A stretch of 56,985 nt of DNA. Origin: Parcubacteria group bacterium GW2011_GWA2_38_13b (lineage in GTDB: Bacteria; Patescibacteriota; Minisyncoccia; GWA2-38-13b). How positions within the stretch are numbered: position 1 is the first letter of the stretch; every line of letters starts with the position of its first letter. Both the position numbers and the translations under genes were made by a program. The stretch covers positions 1-56,985 of the forward strand of contig LBUF02000017.1 in the NCBI GenBank assembly GCA_000992445.2, read 5' to 3'. Below the pieces are notes generated by a model, which was not told the DNA's origin, searched no databases, and saw only the letters and a program-made list of their open reading frames with translations. Of this stretch, positions 20,603 to 30,127 are shown one piece after another.

Positions 20603-21820
20603 ATGAAAAATTATAGAATAATGATTGTCGCGGTAATCGCATTCATCGGTCTTTCTTTCGGCGCAATGGTTTTTGCGGGAAATGAAAGCGATTTTGGGAG
20701 ATATTTTATTTCCGGTTCCGATTTCGGTCTTGATGTCGCGAAAATCGTTGTCGGAGAATCTCGCCATGAATTTAAAAATGGTTTTACCGGCGATTTTGCC
20801 ATCGGGCAGGTTAAGGCATTGGAAGTTTTAAGCGGAATATTTGATATTTCCATTGAGCCGGTTGATATTTATTACGTAATAAAAGAGCAGGATGATGTTT
20901 TGTCGGATAAGGCGTTCGATAAAGCGAGAAATGGTGGCGGTACGCGCGCTTATTTCCCGTCAGATAGAACTCCATGGGGAATTGAAAAAATATACAACAA
21001 TTCAAGCATTGTTTCTACTTCGGGCGGATTAGGCGCGGATGTGGCTGTTTTGGATACAGGTGTTTATAAGAACCACCCGGATTTATCAAGACGAATCGGC
21101 CAGTGTAAGGATTTTACCGGAAGAATTGCGGTGAAAGACGGTTCCTGTAATGATAAAAATGGCCACGGCACCCATGTGGCAGGCACTATTTTGGCCGATG
21201 GCGGAACTGATAATTTGGGAATTTACGGCATCGCGCCGGAAGCGAAACTTTTCGCCTATAAAGTTTGCGGTAACAGCGGGTCTTGCTGGGCCGACGATAT
21301 TGCCGTTGCTATCAGAACGGCTGCCGATAATGGCGCCGAAATTATTTCCATGAGCTTGGGAAGCGATACTGAAAGTTCATTGATTCGTGATGCGATATTT
21401 TACGCGGTCAGTAACGATGTTTTAATTGTGGCAGCCGCCGGAAATGATGGCGTTGACGGTTCGGGTTCAATAGATTATCCGGGTGCCAATATTAATGTGG
21501 TTGCCGTTGGAGCGATTGACAAAAATGAAGATGTTCCATATTGGTCATCTCTTGGTTTAAATAACGGTGATTATGTTATCACAGAGAAAGAAGTGGAATT
21601 CGGTGCGCCCGGCGTTGCCGTGGAATCAACATGGATAAATGGAAATTATAATATTATTTCCGGAACTTCTATGGCCACTCCTCATATTTCCGGTCTTGCG
21701 GCAAAACTATGGCAAGGAAATTCCGCAGACACAAGAACGTATTTACAAAGTATCGCCCGAGATATTTTTTCTGTCGGCGATGATCCGGCCACCGGATTTG
21801 GACTGCCGTTTGTCCAATAA
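20603..21820 (+). CDS. Secreted subtilisin-like serine protease (S8)
   Basis: This 405-residue protein has a signal peptide at residues 1-25 (cleavage near VFAG-NES), a propeptide-like region, then the S8 catalytic domain. The triad is Asp in VLDTGVYKNHPDL, His in NGHGTHVAGTIL and Ser in SGTSMATPHISGLAAK; the oxyanion Asn is in AAAGNDGVDG. Four cysteines could form disulfides outside the cell. It ends with a strong terminator. It is probably released for nutrient scavenging or attack on other cells' surface proteins; that role is inferred. Confidence 0.93.
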   Translation: MKNYRIMIVAVIAFIGLSFGAMVFAGNESDFGRYFISGSDFGLDVAKIVVGESRHEFKNGFTGDFAIGQVKALEVLSGIFDISIEPVDIYYVIKEQDDVLSDKAFDKARNGGGTRAYFPSDRTPWGIEKIYNNSSIVSTSGGLGADVAVLDTGVYKNHPDLSRRIGQCKDFTGRIAVKDGSCNDKNGHGTHVAGTILADGGTDNLGIYGIAPEAKLFAYKVCGNSGSCWADDIAVAIRTAADNGAEIISMSLGSDTESSLIRDAIFYAVSNDVLIVAAAGNDGVDGSGSIDYPGANINVVAVGAIDKNEDVPYWSSLGLNNGDYVITEKEVEFGAPGVAVESTWINGNYNIISGTSMATPHISGLAAKLWQGNSADTRTYLQSIARDIFSVGDDPATGFGLPFVQ

Positions 21821-21838
21821 AATAGAAATATAAATCAT

Positions 21839-21873
21839 AAAACTCACCCCGCAATACTGCGGGGTGAGTTTTT
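21839..21873 (+). terminator. Terminator after the subtilase
   Basis: A 15-bp stem with core CACCCCGCA-ATAC-TGCGGGGTG is followed by TTTTT. The core is shared with two other terminators in the window. Confidence 0.85.
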
Positions 21874-21904
21874 GAGTGGAGAAAAATCATTGTTCACGTT
21901 AAAT

Positions 21905-21934
21905 TTAAAAAGCCGTTCTTGCGGGCGGCTTTTT
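21905..21934 (-). terminator. Terminator after ctpA
   Basis: AAAAAGCCG and CGGCTTTTT arms have a 10-nt loop and would end the minus-strand transcript just past the ctpA stop. Confidence 0.7.
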
Positions 21935-21938
21935 TGAT

Positions 21939-23450
21939 TTAATTGTTTAAATAATTTTGTATTTCCTGTATTTCCATTATTTTTTCAATTGGCAGCGTGG
22001 CGTCAATTTCAATATCCGGCGCAATGCCTACTCCGTCAACTTTTTCTAAATCAATTATTCGGGCGTTGATCTTTTCGGCGTTATTTTTCAGCGCATTATA
22101 AATTTTATATTCCGATATTGTTATTTTTATTTGCGGTATGGCATCGTTTTCGGTTAATGGGAATATTCTTTGCACCGATCCTTTGCCGTAACTTTTTTCT
22201 CCGAAAATTTTCGCTAAACCATGATATTTCAATACCCCGGCCATTATTTCGGAAGCCGAGGCCGAATTATTATTTATCAAAACAACAATTTTTCCATTGA
22301 ACAGCGGTTTGCCCGATGACTTCCTTGTTTCGATAATTTGATCTTTGGAAGTGATGCAAATCATTGTATGGTTTCGGGGCACAAAATAACTCAGGGTTTC
22401 CAGAGCTTCTTCCAATACTCCGCCCGGATTATTTCTTAAATCGATTACGATTTTTTTTATATTTTTTTGCGAAATTTGATCAAGTATTTTTTTTGTTTCA
22501 TCGCTTATGCGTCGGTTGAATTCTTTTATTTTGATATACATTGTATCGCCGTATTCTTTATTCTCGATATTGAATTTTGTCGTATCGATTTTTTTTCTTA
22601 CGATTATAGATTTAAATTTATCCGAACCCCTTGTGATCATCAAATTCACCGGGGTATCGTTCGGTCCTTTTAGGTAAGCGCAATTTTCGGAAATGGTAAA
22701 ATTTTCCGTTTTAATCCATCCCGCATTTGTTTCTATTTCGGATATTATGTCATTTGATTTTAAGCCGATTTCTTCGGCTCCGCCTCCGGGTATAATTTCG
22801 ATGATTTTCAGCGGTTCCGCTATTTTTATGTATTGATTTTTAATCAAAGCATTATTTTGTTTCGGATTTTTTTTAAATATTATCATTTTGCTGCCGCATG
22901 GTATTTCTTGAGTATTTAAAGTATTTATGCGTTTTCCGGCAGGATTCGTTATCTTTAAGCCAAGAATGGTGTTTTCTGATTCTTCGCCATATTCGTCATT
23001 CGGGTTTTTAGGGAATGATTCTTCGGTTTTTTCCAGAATCCATTTTGTCGGTTGGGATACTTGCGCTCCGATGCCGTAAAAAAATCCTTTGGTTGCGTCG
23101 TTCCATGCCACGGTTTCTTGAGGCGTGAAAGCCGCATTATTGGGATGCGTATCCACCATCGCTTTTATCGCTTTTTGAGTCATCTGCTTTGCCAGTTCTT
23201 CTTCCGGCATAGTGGTATTGAATTCTTTTAGCATTCGCGCAAATGATTCTACTATGGCATCCCAGTAGGGATAAAATTTTTGAAAATTTTGTTCGTTCGC
23301 ATTGATTTGATCGTCGTTTTCCCGGGCAAGCGTCGCGTTGTCATATTTTTGCGCCGATATATTTTGCGGCGCCGAATAATACGGCAATGATATTGCGATC
23401 AATAAAAATAAGCTAATAACAGCGTTCCGCATTATTTTTAGCGTATTCAT
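21939..23450 (-). CDS. C-terminal processing protease CtpA (S41) with PDZ domain
   Basis: This 503-residue exported protease begins with a signal segment (AVISLFLLIAISLPYYSAP). A helical N-terminal part with the family stretch EEELAKQMTQKAIKAMV is followed by a PDZ domain around IIEIIPGGGAEEIGLKSNDI. The S41 core is next: IVIDLRNNPGGVLEEAL, the catalytic Ser in NNNSASASEIMAG and the catalytic Lys in GEKSYGKGSVQ. An insertion of about 80 residues sits between the helical part and the PDZ domain. GGAG precedes the ATG on the coding strand, and a promoter lies 50 nt upstream. Confidence 0.93.
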   Translation of the reverse strand: MNTLKIMRNAVISLFLLIAISLPYYSAPQNISAQKYDNATLARENDDQINANEQNFQKFYPYWDAIVESFARMLKEFNTTMPEEELAKQMTQKAIKAMVDTHPNNAAFTPQETVAWNDATKGFFYGIGAQVSQPTKWILEKTEESFPKNPNDEYGEESENTILGLKITNPAGKRINTLNTQEIPCGSKMIIFKKNPKQNNALIKNQYIKIAEPLKIIEIIPGGGAEEIGLKSNDIISEIETNAGWIKTENFTISENCAYLKGPNDTPVNLMITRGSDKFKSIIVRKKIDTTKFNIENKEYGDTMYIKIKEFNRRISDETKKILDQISQKNIKKIVIDLRNNPGGVLEEALETLSYFVPRNHTMICITSKDQIIETRKSSGKPLFNGKIVVLINNNSASASEIMAGVLKYHGLAKIFGEKSYGKGSVQRIFPLTENDAIPQIKITISEYKIYNALKNNAEKINARIIDLEKVDGVGIAPDIEIDATLPIEKIMEIQEIQNYLNN

Positions 23451-23498
23451 TTCTCCTTTTTTTCAAATAACTTTAATAAATTAATGTAAATTTAATTT

Positions 23499-23527
23499 AT
23501 CTTAATGTTATTATAATGTTAAGTCAA
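23499..23527 (-). promoter_or_regulatory. Promoter of ctpA
   Basis: On the minus strand, TTGACT (23527-23522) and TAAGAT (23504-23499) are spaced by 17 nt, about 50 nt before the start codon. Confidence 0.55.
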
Positions 23528-23544
23528 TGAAGCGTATTTCGATT

Positions 23545-24108
23545 CTATCTTTTTCCGCACGCTATTTGGTCAATTAACGAAATAGCCTTTTTGATAATAT
23601 TTGGAATTTCTTTTTTTTCATTTTCTGTGAATTGCGCCAGCACGAACGAATCTAGCGATTTCAGCGGTAATTTTTTATCCGCTGGATTTATGCCGATTCG
23701 GATTCTTGTGAAATTTTTTGTTTTTAGTGTCGTTATAATTGACTCCGCGCCTTTATGCCCGGCCGAACCGCGCCCGTAGGATTTTTTTATTTTACCGAAA
23801 GGCAAATCAAAATCATCGTGAATAATAAAAACATCGCCGTAGGGAATTTTATTGAATTCAACTATTTTTTTAACGGCAATGCCGGAATTATTCATATAGG
23901 TTGTCGGTTTGACAAGGATGATTTTTGTTTTTGCTATTTTTCCTTCACTTAATTCGCCGTTGAATTTCGGCGATAGTTTCCATTCGGAAAAATTATAAAT
24001 TGTTTTCCAGTTTTCTTGAATTTGGTCTATGGTTTTAAAGCCGACATTGTGGCGCGTGTTATTATATTTTATGCTGGAGTTTCCCAAACCGGCGATGAGT
24101 AAAATCAT
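23545..24108 (-). CDS. pth: Peptidyl-tRNA hydrolase
   Basis: This 187-residue enzyme frees tRNA from stalled peptidyl-tRNA. The catalytic His is in NTRHNVGFKTID, the conserved Asn in KPTTYMNNSGIAV and the Asp in IIHDDFDLPFGK; GRGSAGHKGAESII is the peptide-binding loop. It starts 10 nt after the LCP-family gene ends on the same strand, so the two share a transcript. Confidence 0.96.
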   Translation of the reverse strand: MILLIAGLGNSSIKYNNTRHNVGFKTIDQIQENWKTIYNFSEWKLSPKFNGELSEGKIAKTKIILVKPTTYMNNSGIAVKKIVEFNKIPYGDVFIIHDDFDLPFGKIKKSYGRGSAGHKGAESIITTLKTKNFTRIRIGINPADKKLPLKSLDSFVLAQFTENEKKEIPNIIKKAISLIDQIACGKR

Positions 24109-24117
24109 AATGTTTTT

Positions 24118-25149
24118 TTATTCCGTTAGCCAATTTTTTACATATAAATTTATTTTATCATAATTTTTCATTCCTTCAATCGGCATAAGCGCGGATATTT
24201 TTTGATTTCCTATCATTATTTCGGCGTTTATCAGCAGATTTTTATCTTGGTTGGCGTCGATTATCATATGGCGAACATTGTCGGTATTTATATTTTTTAA
24301 TAAGCTCCATAGCCAGACGATTTCCGCTGATTTTAAATCTGTTTTTATATGATCGTTTAAATTTTTTAGGATTTTTAAAAATTTCGGCAAATTTAATACC
24401 GGATTCATAGCCGATATTTTATTTTTTAGAGCATGCAGGATTTGAATTTGTCTTTTCATTCTGCCAAAATCGCCGTCATTGTCGTGGCGGGTTCGTGCGT
24501 ATTTTGTCGCTGTCGCGCCGTCCAAATAGCGCCATCCTTTGTTTATTCCAAATGTTCGATATGAGCCATCGGGTGCCGGAAACAGCGGGTCGTAAATGTC
24601 TTGTGGCACCCAAACATTGATGCCGTTCATTTGATTAACGGTTTCTTCCAATATATCTATATCAATTAAAATATATTTTGATATTTCCAATCCGGTTATT
24701 TTTTCTATTTCTGTTTTTATATTATCAATGCCTTGTTCATGGGACGATGATCGGCCGAAAGCATATAGGGAATTTATTTTTTGCGGTTTGCCGTTATATT
24801 CAATCAGAGTATCGCGCGGTATGGAAATTGTCGCTATTTTTGTCGTATTTTTTTCTTTAACAGTACGTAGAATCATAATGGTGTCGGTAAGAAAAGGCGC
24901 GGTGTTTGATTGACCCGGTACGCCCAGGATTAAAATGTTTTGTATTGAAAACGATGGTTCTGCCGCGGCACCGGTTAATTGGAATAAGGAAGCCGTAAGC
25001 AATTTGGCCGCGGAAACCGGAATGGCGGAATTTTTATTGCCGGTTCCGATAATATAAGAATTTTGCGGTATTAAAAAACTGGCCGTTAAAAATCCGCATA
25101 TGGATATGATCGCCATGATTGTTATTATTGTCGTTAGTTTATTCGCCAT
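24118..25149 (-). CDS. LytR-CpsA-Psr family cell-wall ligase
   Basis: LCP proteins attach lipid-linked glycopolymers to the cell wall. There is an N-terminal membrane anchor (TTIITIMAIISICGFLTASF) and an extracellular LCP domain with SIPRDTLIEYNGKPQKINSL, the lipid-contacting block, and the signature RTRHDNDGDFGRMKRQIQI. ATG 25149 is preferred over ATG 25161, because a TGGTATGAT extended -10 overlaps the latter. Together with the glycosyltransferase at 32 kb it suggests a decorated cell envelope. Confidence 0.9.
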   Translation of the reverse strand: MANKLTTIITIMAIISICGFLTASFLIPQNSYIIGTGNKNSAIPVSAAKLLTASLFQLTGAAAEPSFSIQNILILGVPGQSNTAPFLTDTIMILRTVKEKNTTKIATISIPRDTLIEYNGKPQKINSLYAFGRSSSHEQGIDNIKTEIEKITGLEISKYILIDIDILEETVNQMNGINVWVPQDIYDPLFPAPDGSYRTFGINKGWRYLDGATATKYARTRHDNDGDFGRMKRQIQILHALKNKISAMNPVLNLPKFLKILKNLNDHIKTDLKSAEIVWLWSLLKNINTDNVRHMIIDANQDKNLLINAEIMIGNQKISALMPIEGMKNYDKINLYVKNWLTE

Positions 25150-25156
25150 TATTCTA

Positions 25157-25165
25157 ATCATACCA
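25157..25165 (-). promoter_or_regulatory. Extended -10 promoter of the LCP gene
   Basis: TGGTATGAT on the minus strand ends 7 nt before ATG 25149. It shares its TGTGG lead with other promoters in the window. Confidence 0.5.
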
Positions 25166-25220
25166 CATTTGGGTTTGTTAGTATGTTTGTTGATTTTTTA
25201 TAAATTAGCGATATAATACC

Positions 25221-25402
25221 CAGACCTGTCGCGTAATAATCTTTCTGTTGCAATTTTCATATTTTGGCTACGATTTCGCAAAAATTTTTCAGCATATACA
25301 CTTGTATATTCTTCAAAATTTTTGCTTCATCTCGCCTAAAATCTGAAAATTTCCTGCCTGCCGGCAGGCAGGCGCTGTGAAAATTATTACGCAACCGGTC
25401 TG
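25221..25402. repeat. 182-bp imperfect inverted repeat containing a nested palindrome
   Basis: Ends CAGACC/GGTCTG, then GCGTAATAAT/ATTATTACGC, then GCAAAAATTTT/AAAATTTTTGC, meet around a TATAC-ACTT-GTATA centre. The right arm is about 20 nt longer because it includes the perfect 20-nt palindrome CCTGCCTGCCGGCAGGCAGG (25353-25372). No gene is present. It separates two divergent genes. Confidence 0.75.
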
Positions 25403-25456
25403 TTATTCTTTGAAAATTAAATTATTCTGAAAATATTTTTTGGAAAGGAGGCGGCG

Positions 25457-26758
25457 ATGGCAAGAGAAAAATGGGGTTCGCAAACCGGCTTTTGGCTCGC
25501 CGCTATAGGATCGGCGGTTGGTTTGGGAAGTATTTGGAGATTTCCCTACGCGATGGGAGGTAGTGGCGGTTTATTCCTGCTGATTTATTTGGGAGCAGTT
25601 ATTTTGTTCGGATTGCCTATTTTTATGGCGGAATTGGCAATAGGTAAGAAAACTAAACAAGGACCGGTAGGCGCTTATCGCGAAATAGCTGAGGGAAATT
25701 ACGGAAAAAGAATGGGTATTTTTCAAATTATTACCAGTTTGGTAATAATGTCATTTTATTCCCTGATAGGCGGATATTGCATTATTTACATATTTAAAAT
25801 AGGCGGATTAGCGGGCAATATTATTGATTTGGCTGCCGCTCAAAATTTATTTGATAGAATCTCCGGAAATTTCTGGCTGTCTTTTTGGGGAATGTTCGTT
25901 TTTTTGGCCATATCATGCGCAACGGTTGTCGTTGGCGTTAAAGGTATAGAAAAATTAAACAAATATTTAATGCCGGCATTATTCTTGATATTATTTGTTC
26001 TTTCAATAAATTCTCTGACTTTGCCGGGAGCCGCTAAGGGAATAAATTTTTTATTTTCTTTTAATACCGAAAGTTTCGGGATTCATTGTATCTTAACAGC
26101 GATAGGGCAGGCCTGCTTTAGCTTGAGTATTGGTATTGGTGTGCTGGTACTGTTTGGCAGTTATTGCAGTGATAACAATATGGGCATATTAAAATCATCC
26201 GTTATTGTTATTGGCGCCGACACCATAGTATCAATAATGTCGGCTATCGTGATATTTCCGACTTTCTTTTCTTTTACGAATACCAGTCCTTCTTTGGGCG
26301 GATTGGAATTAGCATTTATGGCGCTTCCTATGGTTTTTGCTAAAATGTTTTGCGGCGCGTTAGTGGCAATATCATTTTTCATCTTATTGTTGATAGCGGC
26401 TACGGCTTCAGCAGTTTCTCTTATTGAATTGCCCGTAGCTTATTTGATGGATTCTTACGGATGGAAAAGATGGAAAGCGTCATTTTGCGTTTTCGCCGTT
26501 ATTTTGATCGGTGGTATTCCTTCCATTTACAGTAAAAGTTTTTTGAAAGGTATTGATTATTTCGCTTCAAATTGGATGTTATTAGGGTGTGTTTTATTGC
26601 TGTGTTTATTTTTGAGACGTTATTGGGATAAAATCGGTATCAGTCAAATAATTGAGGAAGAAACTGGTTCCACGATTTTAGCGAGCATAGTTTCTTTTTT
26701 GATAAGATATTTTGTTCCGATTGTAATAATAGCATTGGTATTTAGTAATATTTTTTAA
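25457..26758 (+). CDS. Sodium-dependent transporter of the NSS/SNF family
   Basis: This LeuT-fold symporter of 433 residues has about 11-12 transmembrane segments and would import amino acids or similar compounds with Na+. The signature GSAVGLGSIWRFPYAMGGSG forms TM1 and its unwound centre; Ser replaces the two Asn often seen near the Na1 site. TM6-like FSLSIGIGVLVLFGSY and TM8-like segments are present. AAAGGAGGCG gives a strong ribosome site before the ATG. A terminator follows. Confidence 0.92.
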   Translation: MAREKWGSQTGFWLAAIGSAVGLGSIWRFPYAMGGSGGLFLLIYLGAVILFGLPIFMAELAIGKKTKQGPVGAYREIAEGNYGKRMGIFQIITSLVIMSFYSLIGGYCIIYIFKIGGLAGNIIDLAAAQNLFDRISGNFWLSFWGMFVFLAISCATVVVGVKGIEKLNKYLMPALFLILFVLSINSLTLPGAAKGINFLFSFNTESFGIHCILTAIGQACFSLSIGIGVLVLFGSYCSDNNMGILKSSVIVIGADTIVSIMSAIVIFPTFFSFTNTSPSLGGLELAFMALPMVFAKMFCGALVAISFFILLLIAATASAVSLIELPVAYLMDSYGWKRWKASFCVFAVILIGGIPSIYSKSFLKGIDYFASNWMLLGCVLLLCLFLRRYWDKIGISQIIEEETGSTILASIVSFLIRYFVPIVIIALVFSNIF

Positions 26759-26765
26759 ATTATAG

Positions 26766-26789
26766 CCCCGCAATACTGCGGGGTTTTTT
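26766..26789 (+). terminator. Terminator after the NSS transporter
   Basis: CCCCGCA-ATAC-TGCGGGG is followed by TTTTTT. Confidence 0.88.
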
Positions 26790-26832
26790 ATTTTTTGCGT
26801 TGAATATGATAAACTATAAGCAGAAAGAATTT

Positions 26833-29466
26833 ATGGATTATTATTCAAAATCGGTAAAACAAACAACGGAAGAATTGAAAACCAATATAAAAATTGGTTT
26901 GTCGGGCATTGAAGCGGATAAAAGATTTAAAAAGTATGGTCCAAATATCATTCCCGATGAAAGAAAAAGAGCGGGGTTGATTTTGTTTTTCAATCAATTT
27001 AAAAGTCCCTTGGTTTATGTTTTGATTATTGCCGCGTTTATTTCTTTTGTTCTTGGGCATGCAATTGACGGCTGGATAATTTTAGGAGCCGTGGCGATTT
27101 CCGTTTTTTTTGGTTATTTTCAGGAAAGCAAGGCGGAGAAATCATTGCAGGCGCTTAAGCAAGTAATAAAAAAAACAGCGCGAGTTTTACGCGACGGAAG
27201 AGAGCAGGAAATAGACGCGGTTTTTTTGGTACAGGGCGATGTTCTTTTATTCGAAGAAGGCGAAAGAGTGCCGGCTGACGCGAGAATTTTTTCTTCAATT
27301 AATTTAGAAACAGACGAATCGTCTTTGACCGGCGAATCTTTATCGCAAGAAAAAAATAAAATAACAATGGAAGCCGGAGTTTCGGTTCCGGACCGTAAAA
27401 ATATGATTTTTACGGGAACGGTTGTCAGTCGGGGATATGGCGTGGGAATTGTTACTGCCGTCGGATTGGGTACGGAAATAGGAAAAATAGCCGAATCATT
27501 GCGTTATGTTGAGGAAAATATAACTCCGCTGCAAAAACGTTTTGCCGCTTTTTCCAAATGGATTACGCTAATCATTGTTTCCGTAGCCATTGTTATATTT
27601 ACAGGAGGCATATTGCGCGGTTTGGATATTGTTGAAATATTTTTAGTTAGTGTTGCCGTAGCTGTGGCATCTATTCCACAGGGTTTGATTCCGGCGATTT
27701 CCGTTATTTTGGCGATCGGAATGACGCGGTTGTTAAAAAAAAGAATTCTTGTCAGAAAAATGGTAGCCGCCGAAACTTTGGGCAGTACGACTATTATATG
27801 CTCCGATAAGACAGGCACTATTACCGAGGGGAAGATGAGCGTTACTGATATTTTTACGGCTGGCGACGGAAAAGCGTATTCGCTGGCTATGAAGATTATC
27901 GTGATGTGCAGCGCCGCCAGAATTACGAATCCGCAGGAAAATTTTCAAGAATGGGAAATGGCGGGCGAATCAACAGAGAAAGCAATACTGGAAAGCGCGG
28001 TCAATGCCGGTTTTTCCCGTTTTTATTTTAAACGGCTTTCTCATCTTTTGGATGAAATTCCTTTTGAATCGCGAATTCGTTATCGCGCCGTAATGATCAA
28101 GGGTGATAAAGAAATACTTGATGATGGCAAAAATAATTTGGTATTGGTTGCCGGAGCCCCGGAAAAAATATTGGAATCCTCGCATTATTTATACAAAGAA
28201 GGAAGCGAAATAAAATTTTATATTTCCCATTTAAGCGATTTTAAAAAAGAATATTTAAAAATGACTCAAAGCGGTCTTCGTGTTTTGGCGGTTGCTTACA
28301 GAAAAATTGACAAAAATATTAAATTATTCAAAGAGATGGATGATCCCATAAGCGAGCTGGTATTTGTCGGTTTTTTGGCGCTCAAGGATCCCATACGGGA
28401 AAGTGTCGGTCAGACGGTTCTTATAGCGCGAAAATCAGGTATTAAGGTTGCTATAATTACCGGCGATCACCGCAATACGGCAACGGCTATTGCCAAAGAA
28501 ATCGGTTTAGAGGTTAATCCGGAAAATATTTTGGAAGGAAAAGATTTGGAAGCAATGGATGATGAAGAGTTACGAAAAGTCGTTAAAAAAATCACCGTTT
28601 ATGCCAGAATTTTGCCGCATGACAAATTACGGATAGTTGAAGCGTTGAAAGCGCAGGGAGAAGTGGTTGCTATGACCGGAGACGGGATAAATGACGCGCC
28701 GGCTCTTAAAAAAGCCGACATTGGTATTGCTGTCGGCGCCGCCACGGATGTTGCCAAAGAAGTTTCAGGTATGATTTTGTTGGATAATAATTTTAATATC
28801 ATTATTGAAGCGGTGCGGCAGGGGAGAATAATATTTGATAATATTAAAAAAGTCGTTACTTATGTTTTGGCCGACAGTTTTACGGAAGTTATATTGATCG
28901 GTGGAAGTTTGCTTTTGGGTTTTCCGTTGCCTCTTATTCCGGCTCAAATTCTTTGGACAAATTTAATTGAAGACGGTTTGCCGACTTTCGCTTTGGCTTT
29001 TGAACCGGAAGAAAGCGATGTTATGGAAAGAAAACCGAATAATCCAAAAGATCCCCTAATTGACTCCGAAATGAAAATTATAATATTTATCGTCGGTATT
29101 GTCACTGATTTGTTGCTTTTCGGAATTTTTTATTATCTTTTGCGTGCCGGCGTTGAGATGCGGCACATCAGGACGATAATTTTTGTGACATTGGGAACAA
29201 ATTCCCTGCTTTATATTTTTTGCATCAGAAGTTTAAAAAGATCAATTTTAGCAACGGGCGTATTGTCAAATAAGTATCTTTTGGGATCGGTGTTTTTGGG
29301 ATTTTTTATGCTTTTCACTGCCGTGTATTTCCGACCTTTTCAAATTATCTTACAGACCGTCAATTTATCTTTCACGGATTGGATCATTGTGTTGGGGCTT
29401 GGATTTATTGAAATAATAGCCATTGAAACGACAAAATGGATTTTCGCGCGGCGCAGATTAAATTGA
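26833..29466 (+). CDS. P-type cation-transporting ATPase (P2-like)
   Basis: This 877-residue ATP-driven cation pump is closest in layout to Ca2+/Na+ type P2 ATPases. The N-terminus (LSGIEADKRFKKYGPN) is the cation ATPase N-domain. The TGES loop, the phosphorylation site CSDKTGTITEGKM, the hinge MTGDGINDAPALKKADIG and about 10 membrane segments are all present. In M4 the usual PEGLP reads ASIPQGLIPA, with Gln in place of a cation-binding Glu, which may change selectivity. ATG 26833 is chosen because the upstream starts at 26800 and 26806 directly adjoin the previous terminator. Confidence 0.93.
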   Translation: MDYYSKSVKQTTEELKTNIKIGLSGIEADKRFKKYGPNIIPDERKRAGLILFFNQFKSPLVYVLIIAAFISFVLGHAIDGWIILGAVAISVFFGYFQESKAEKSLQALKQVIKKTARVLRDGREQEIDAVFLVQGDVLLFEEGERVPADARIFSSINLETDESSLTGESLSQEKNKITMEAGVSVPDRKNMIFTGTVVSRGYGVGIVTAVGLGTEIGKIAESLRYVEENITPLQKRFAAFSKWITLIIVSVAIVIFTGGILRGLDIVEIFLVSVAVAVASIPQGLIPAISVILAIGMTRLLKKRILVRKMVAAETLGSTTIICSDKTGTITEGKMSVTDIFTAGDGKAYSLAMKIIVMCSAARITNPQENFQEWEMAGESTEKAILESAVNAGFSRFYFKRLSHLLDEIPFESRIRYRAVMIKGDKEILDDGKNNLVLVAGAPEKILESSHYLYKEGSEIKFYISHLSDFKKEYLKMTQSGLRVLAVAYRKIDKNIKLFKEMDDPISELVFVGFLALKDPIRESVGQTVLIARKSGIKVAIITGDHRNTATAIAKEIGLEVNPENILEGKDLEAMDDEELRKVVKKITVYARILPHDKLRIVEALKAQGEVVAMTGDGINDAPALKKADIGIAVGAATDVAKEVSGMILLDNNFNIIIEAVRQGRIIFDNIKKVVTYVLADSFTEVILIGGSLLLGFPLPLIPAQILWTNLIEDGLPTFALAFEPEESDVMERKPNNPKDPLIDSEMKIIIFIVGIVTDLLLFGIFYYLLRAGVEMRHIRTIIFVTLGTNSLLYIFCIRSLKRSILATGVLSNKYLLGSVFLGFFMLFTAVYFRPFQIILQTVNLSFTDWIIVLGLGFIEIIAIETTKWIFARRRLN

Positions 29467-29605
29467 GTTGAAGTTAAACCTTAACAGAAAGAAATTAACG
29501 CCCTCTACGGTGTCATTTTACATGATGTAACCAAATAGGGTTTCGGTGTCATAGTTAAATGAGTTGACACGCTGTACATATAATATGATTTTTTTGTTTT
29601 TGTGG

Positions 29606-29611
29606 TATAAT
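29606..29611 (+). promoter_or_regulatory. -10 box TATAAT with TGTGG extension
   Basis: TGTGGTATAAT lies before the decayed transposase, followed by three tandem copies of TTTATTTTAA (29611-29640, last one changed). Confidence 0.45.
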
Positions 29612-29638
29612 TTATTTTAATTTATTTTAATTTATTTT

Positions 29639-30033
29639 ATGCGAAAAGAACCTTTTAATGTGGGCGATTACGTTCGTGTTTATAATCGAGGTAATCGCAA
29701 GCAAGAAATTATGTGCGGTTCTAAAGATAGATGGCATTTTTTGCAAATGTTGTAGTATTTTAATACAAAAAAACGCCCGAAAATACTTTCGAACTTTACC
29801 CTGGCGGATTGAAAAAAGCGCTAAAAGAATTTAATAATGCCTTCCAATGGGCTATTAAATATCCTTATTGCAGTTTAGCTGATTACGCAGAGAAGAGAGA
29901 AGCGCCGATTATAGAAAAAGATATATTAGGGGAGTTATTTCCCACGCCTAAAGCATACAAGAATTTTGTCCGTGATTATTTATTAGATGAAGACGTGGAT
30001 TTTGAAGGAAAATTTGGTTTTGTTGAAGTTTAA
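29639..30033 (+). pseudogene. Decayed REP-associated (Y1) transposase
   Basis: The N-terminus (MRKEPFNVGDYVRVYNRGNR) matches Y1 transposases and runs to a stop at 29753. The catalytic middle (HUH and Tyr segments) is deleted. The C-terminal part resumes at about 29809 and ends ILGELFPTPKAYKNFVRDYL. A palindrome (30022-30040) overlaps its 3' end, as in the intact RAYT at 2.25 kb. It is a different subfamily from that gene, judging from the N-terminus. Confidence 0.8.
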
Positions 30034-30040
30034 CTTCAAC
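30022..30040. repeat. Palindrome GTTGAAGTTTAACTTCAAC
   Basis: This is a 19-nt inverted repeat at the 3' end of the decayed transposase. A near-identical one is at 39440-39458 just before recJ, and a partial copy is near 29467. Confidence 0.75.
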
Positions 30041-30127
30041 GATTCCAACTTCAACGATTTCAATAGGGCGTATGCTACAAGCGTATTTTAAAGCGCGGGA
30101 GAACAGTTCTTTTGTGTTCAGCTGGAT

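Noticed and set aside
29521-29600. TTGACA near 29564 as a promoter for the decayed transposase
   Set aside because: Spacing to the nearest TATAAT or TATGAT is 9 or 14 nt, too short; the TGTGGTATAAT box further on is more plausible.
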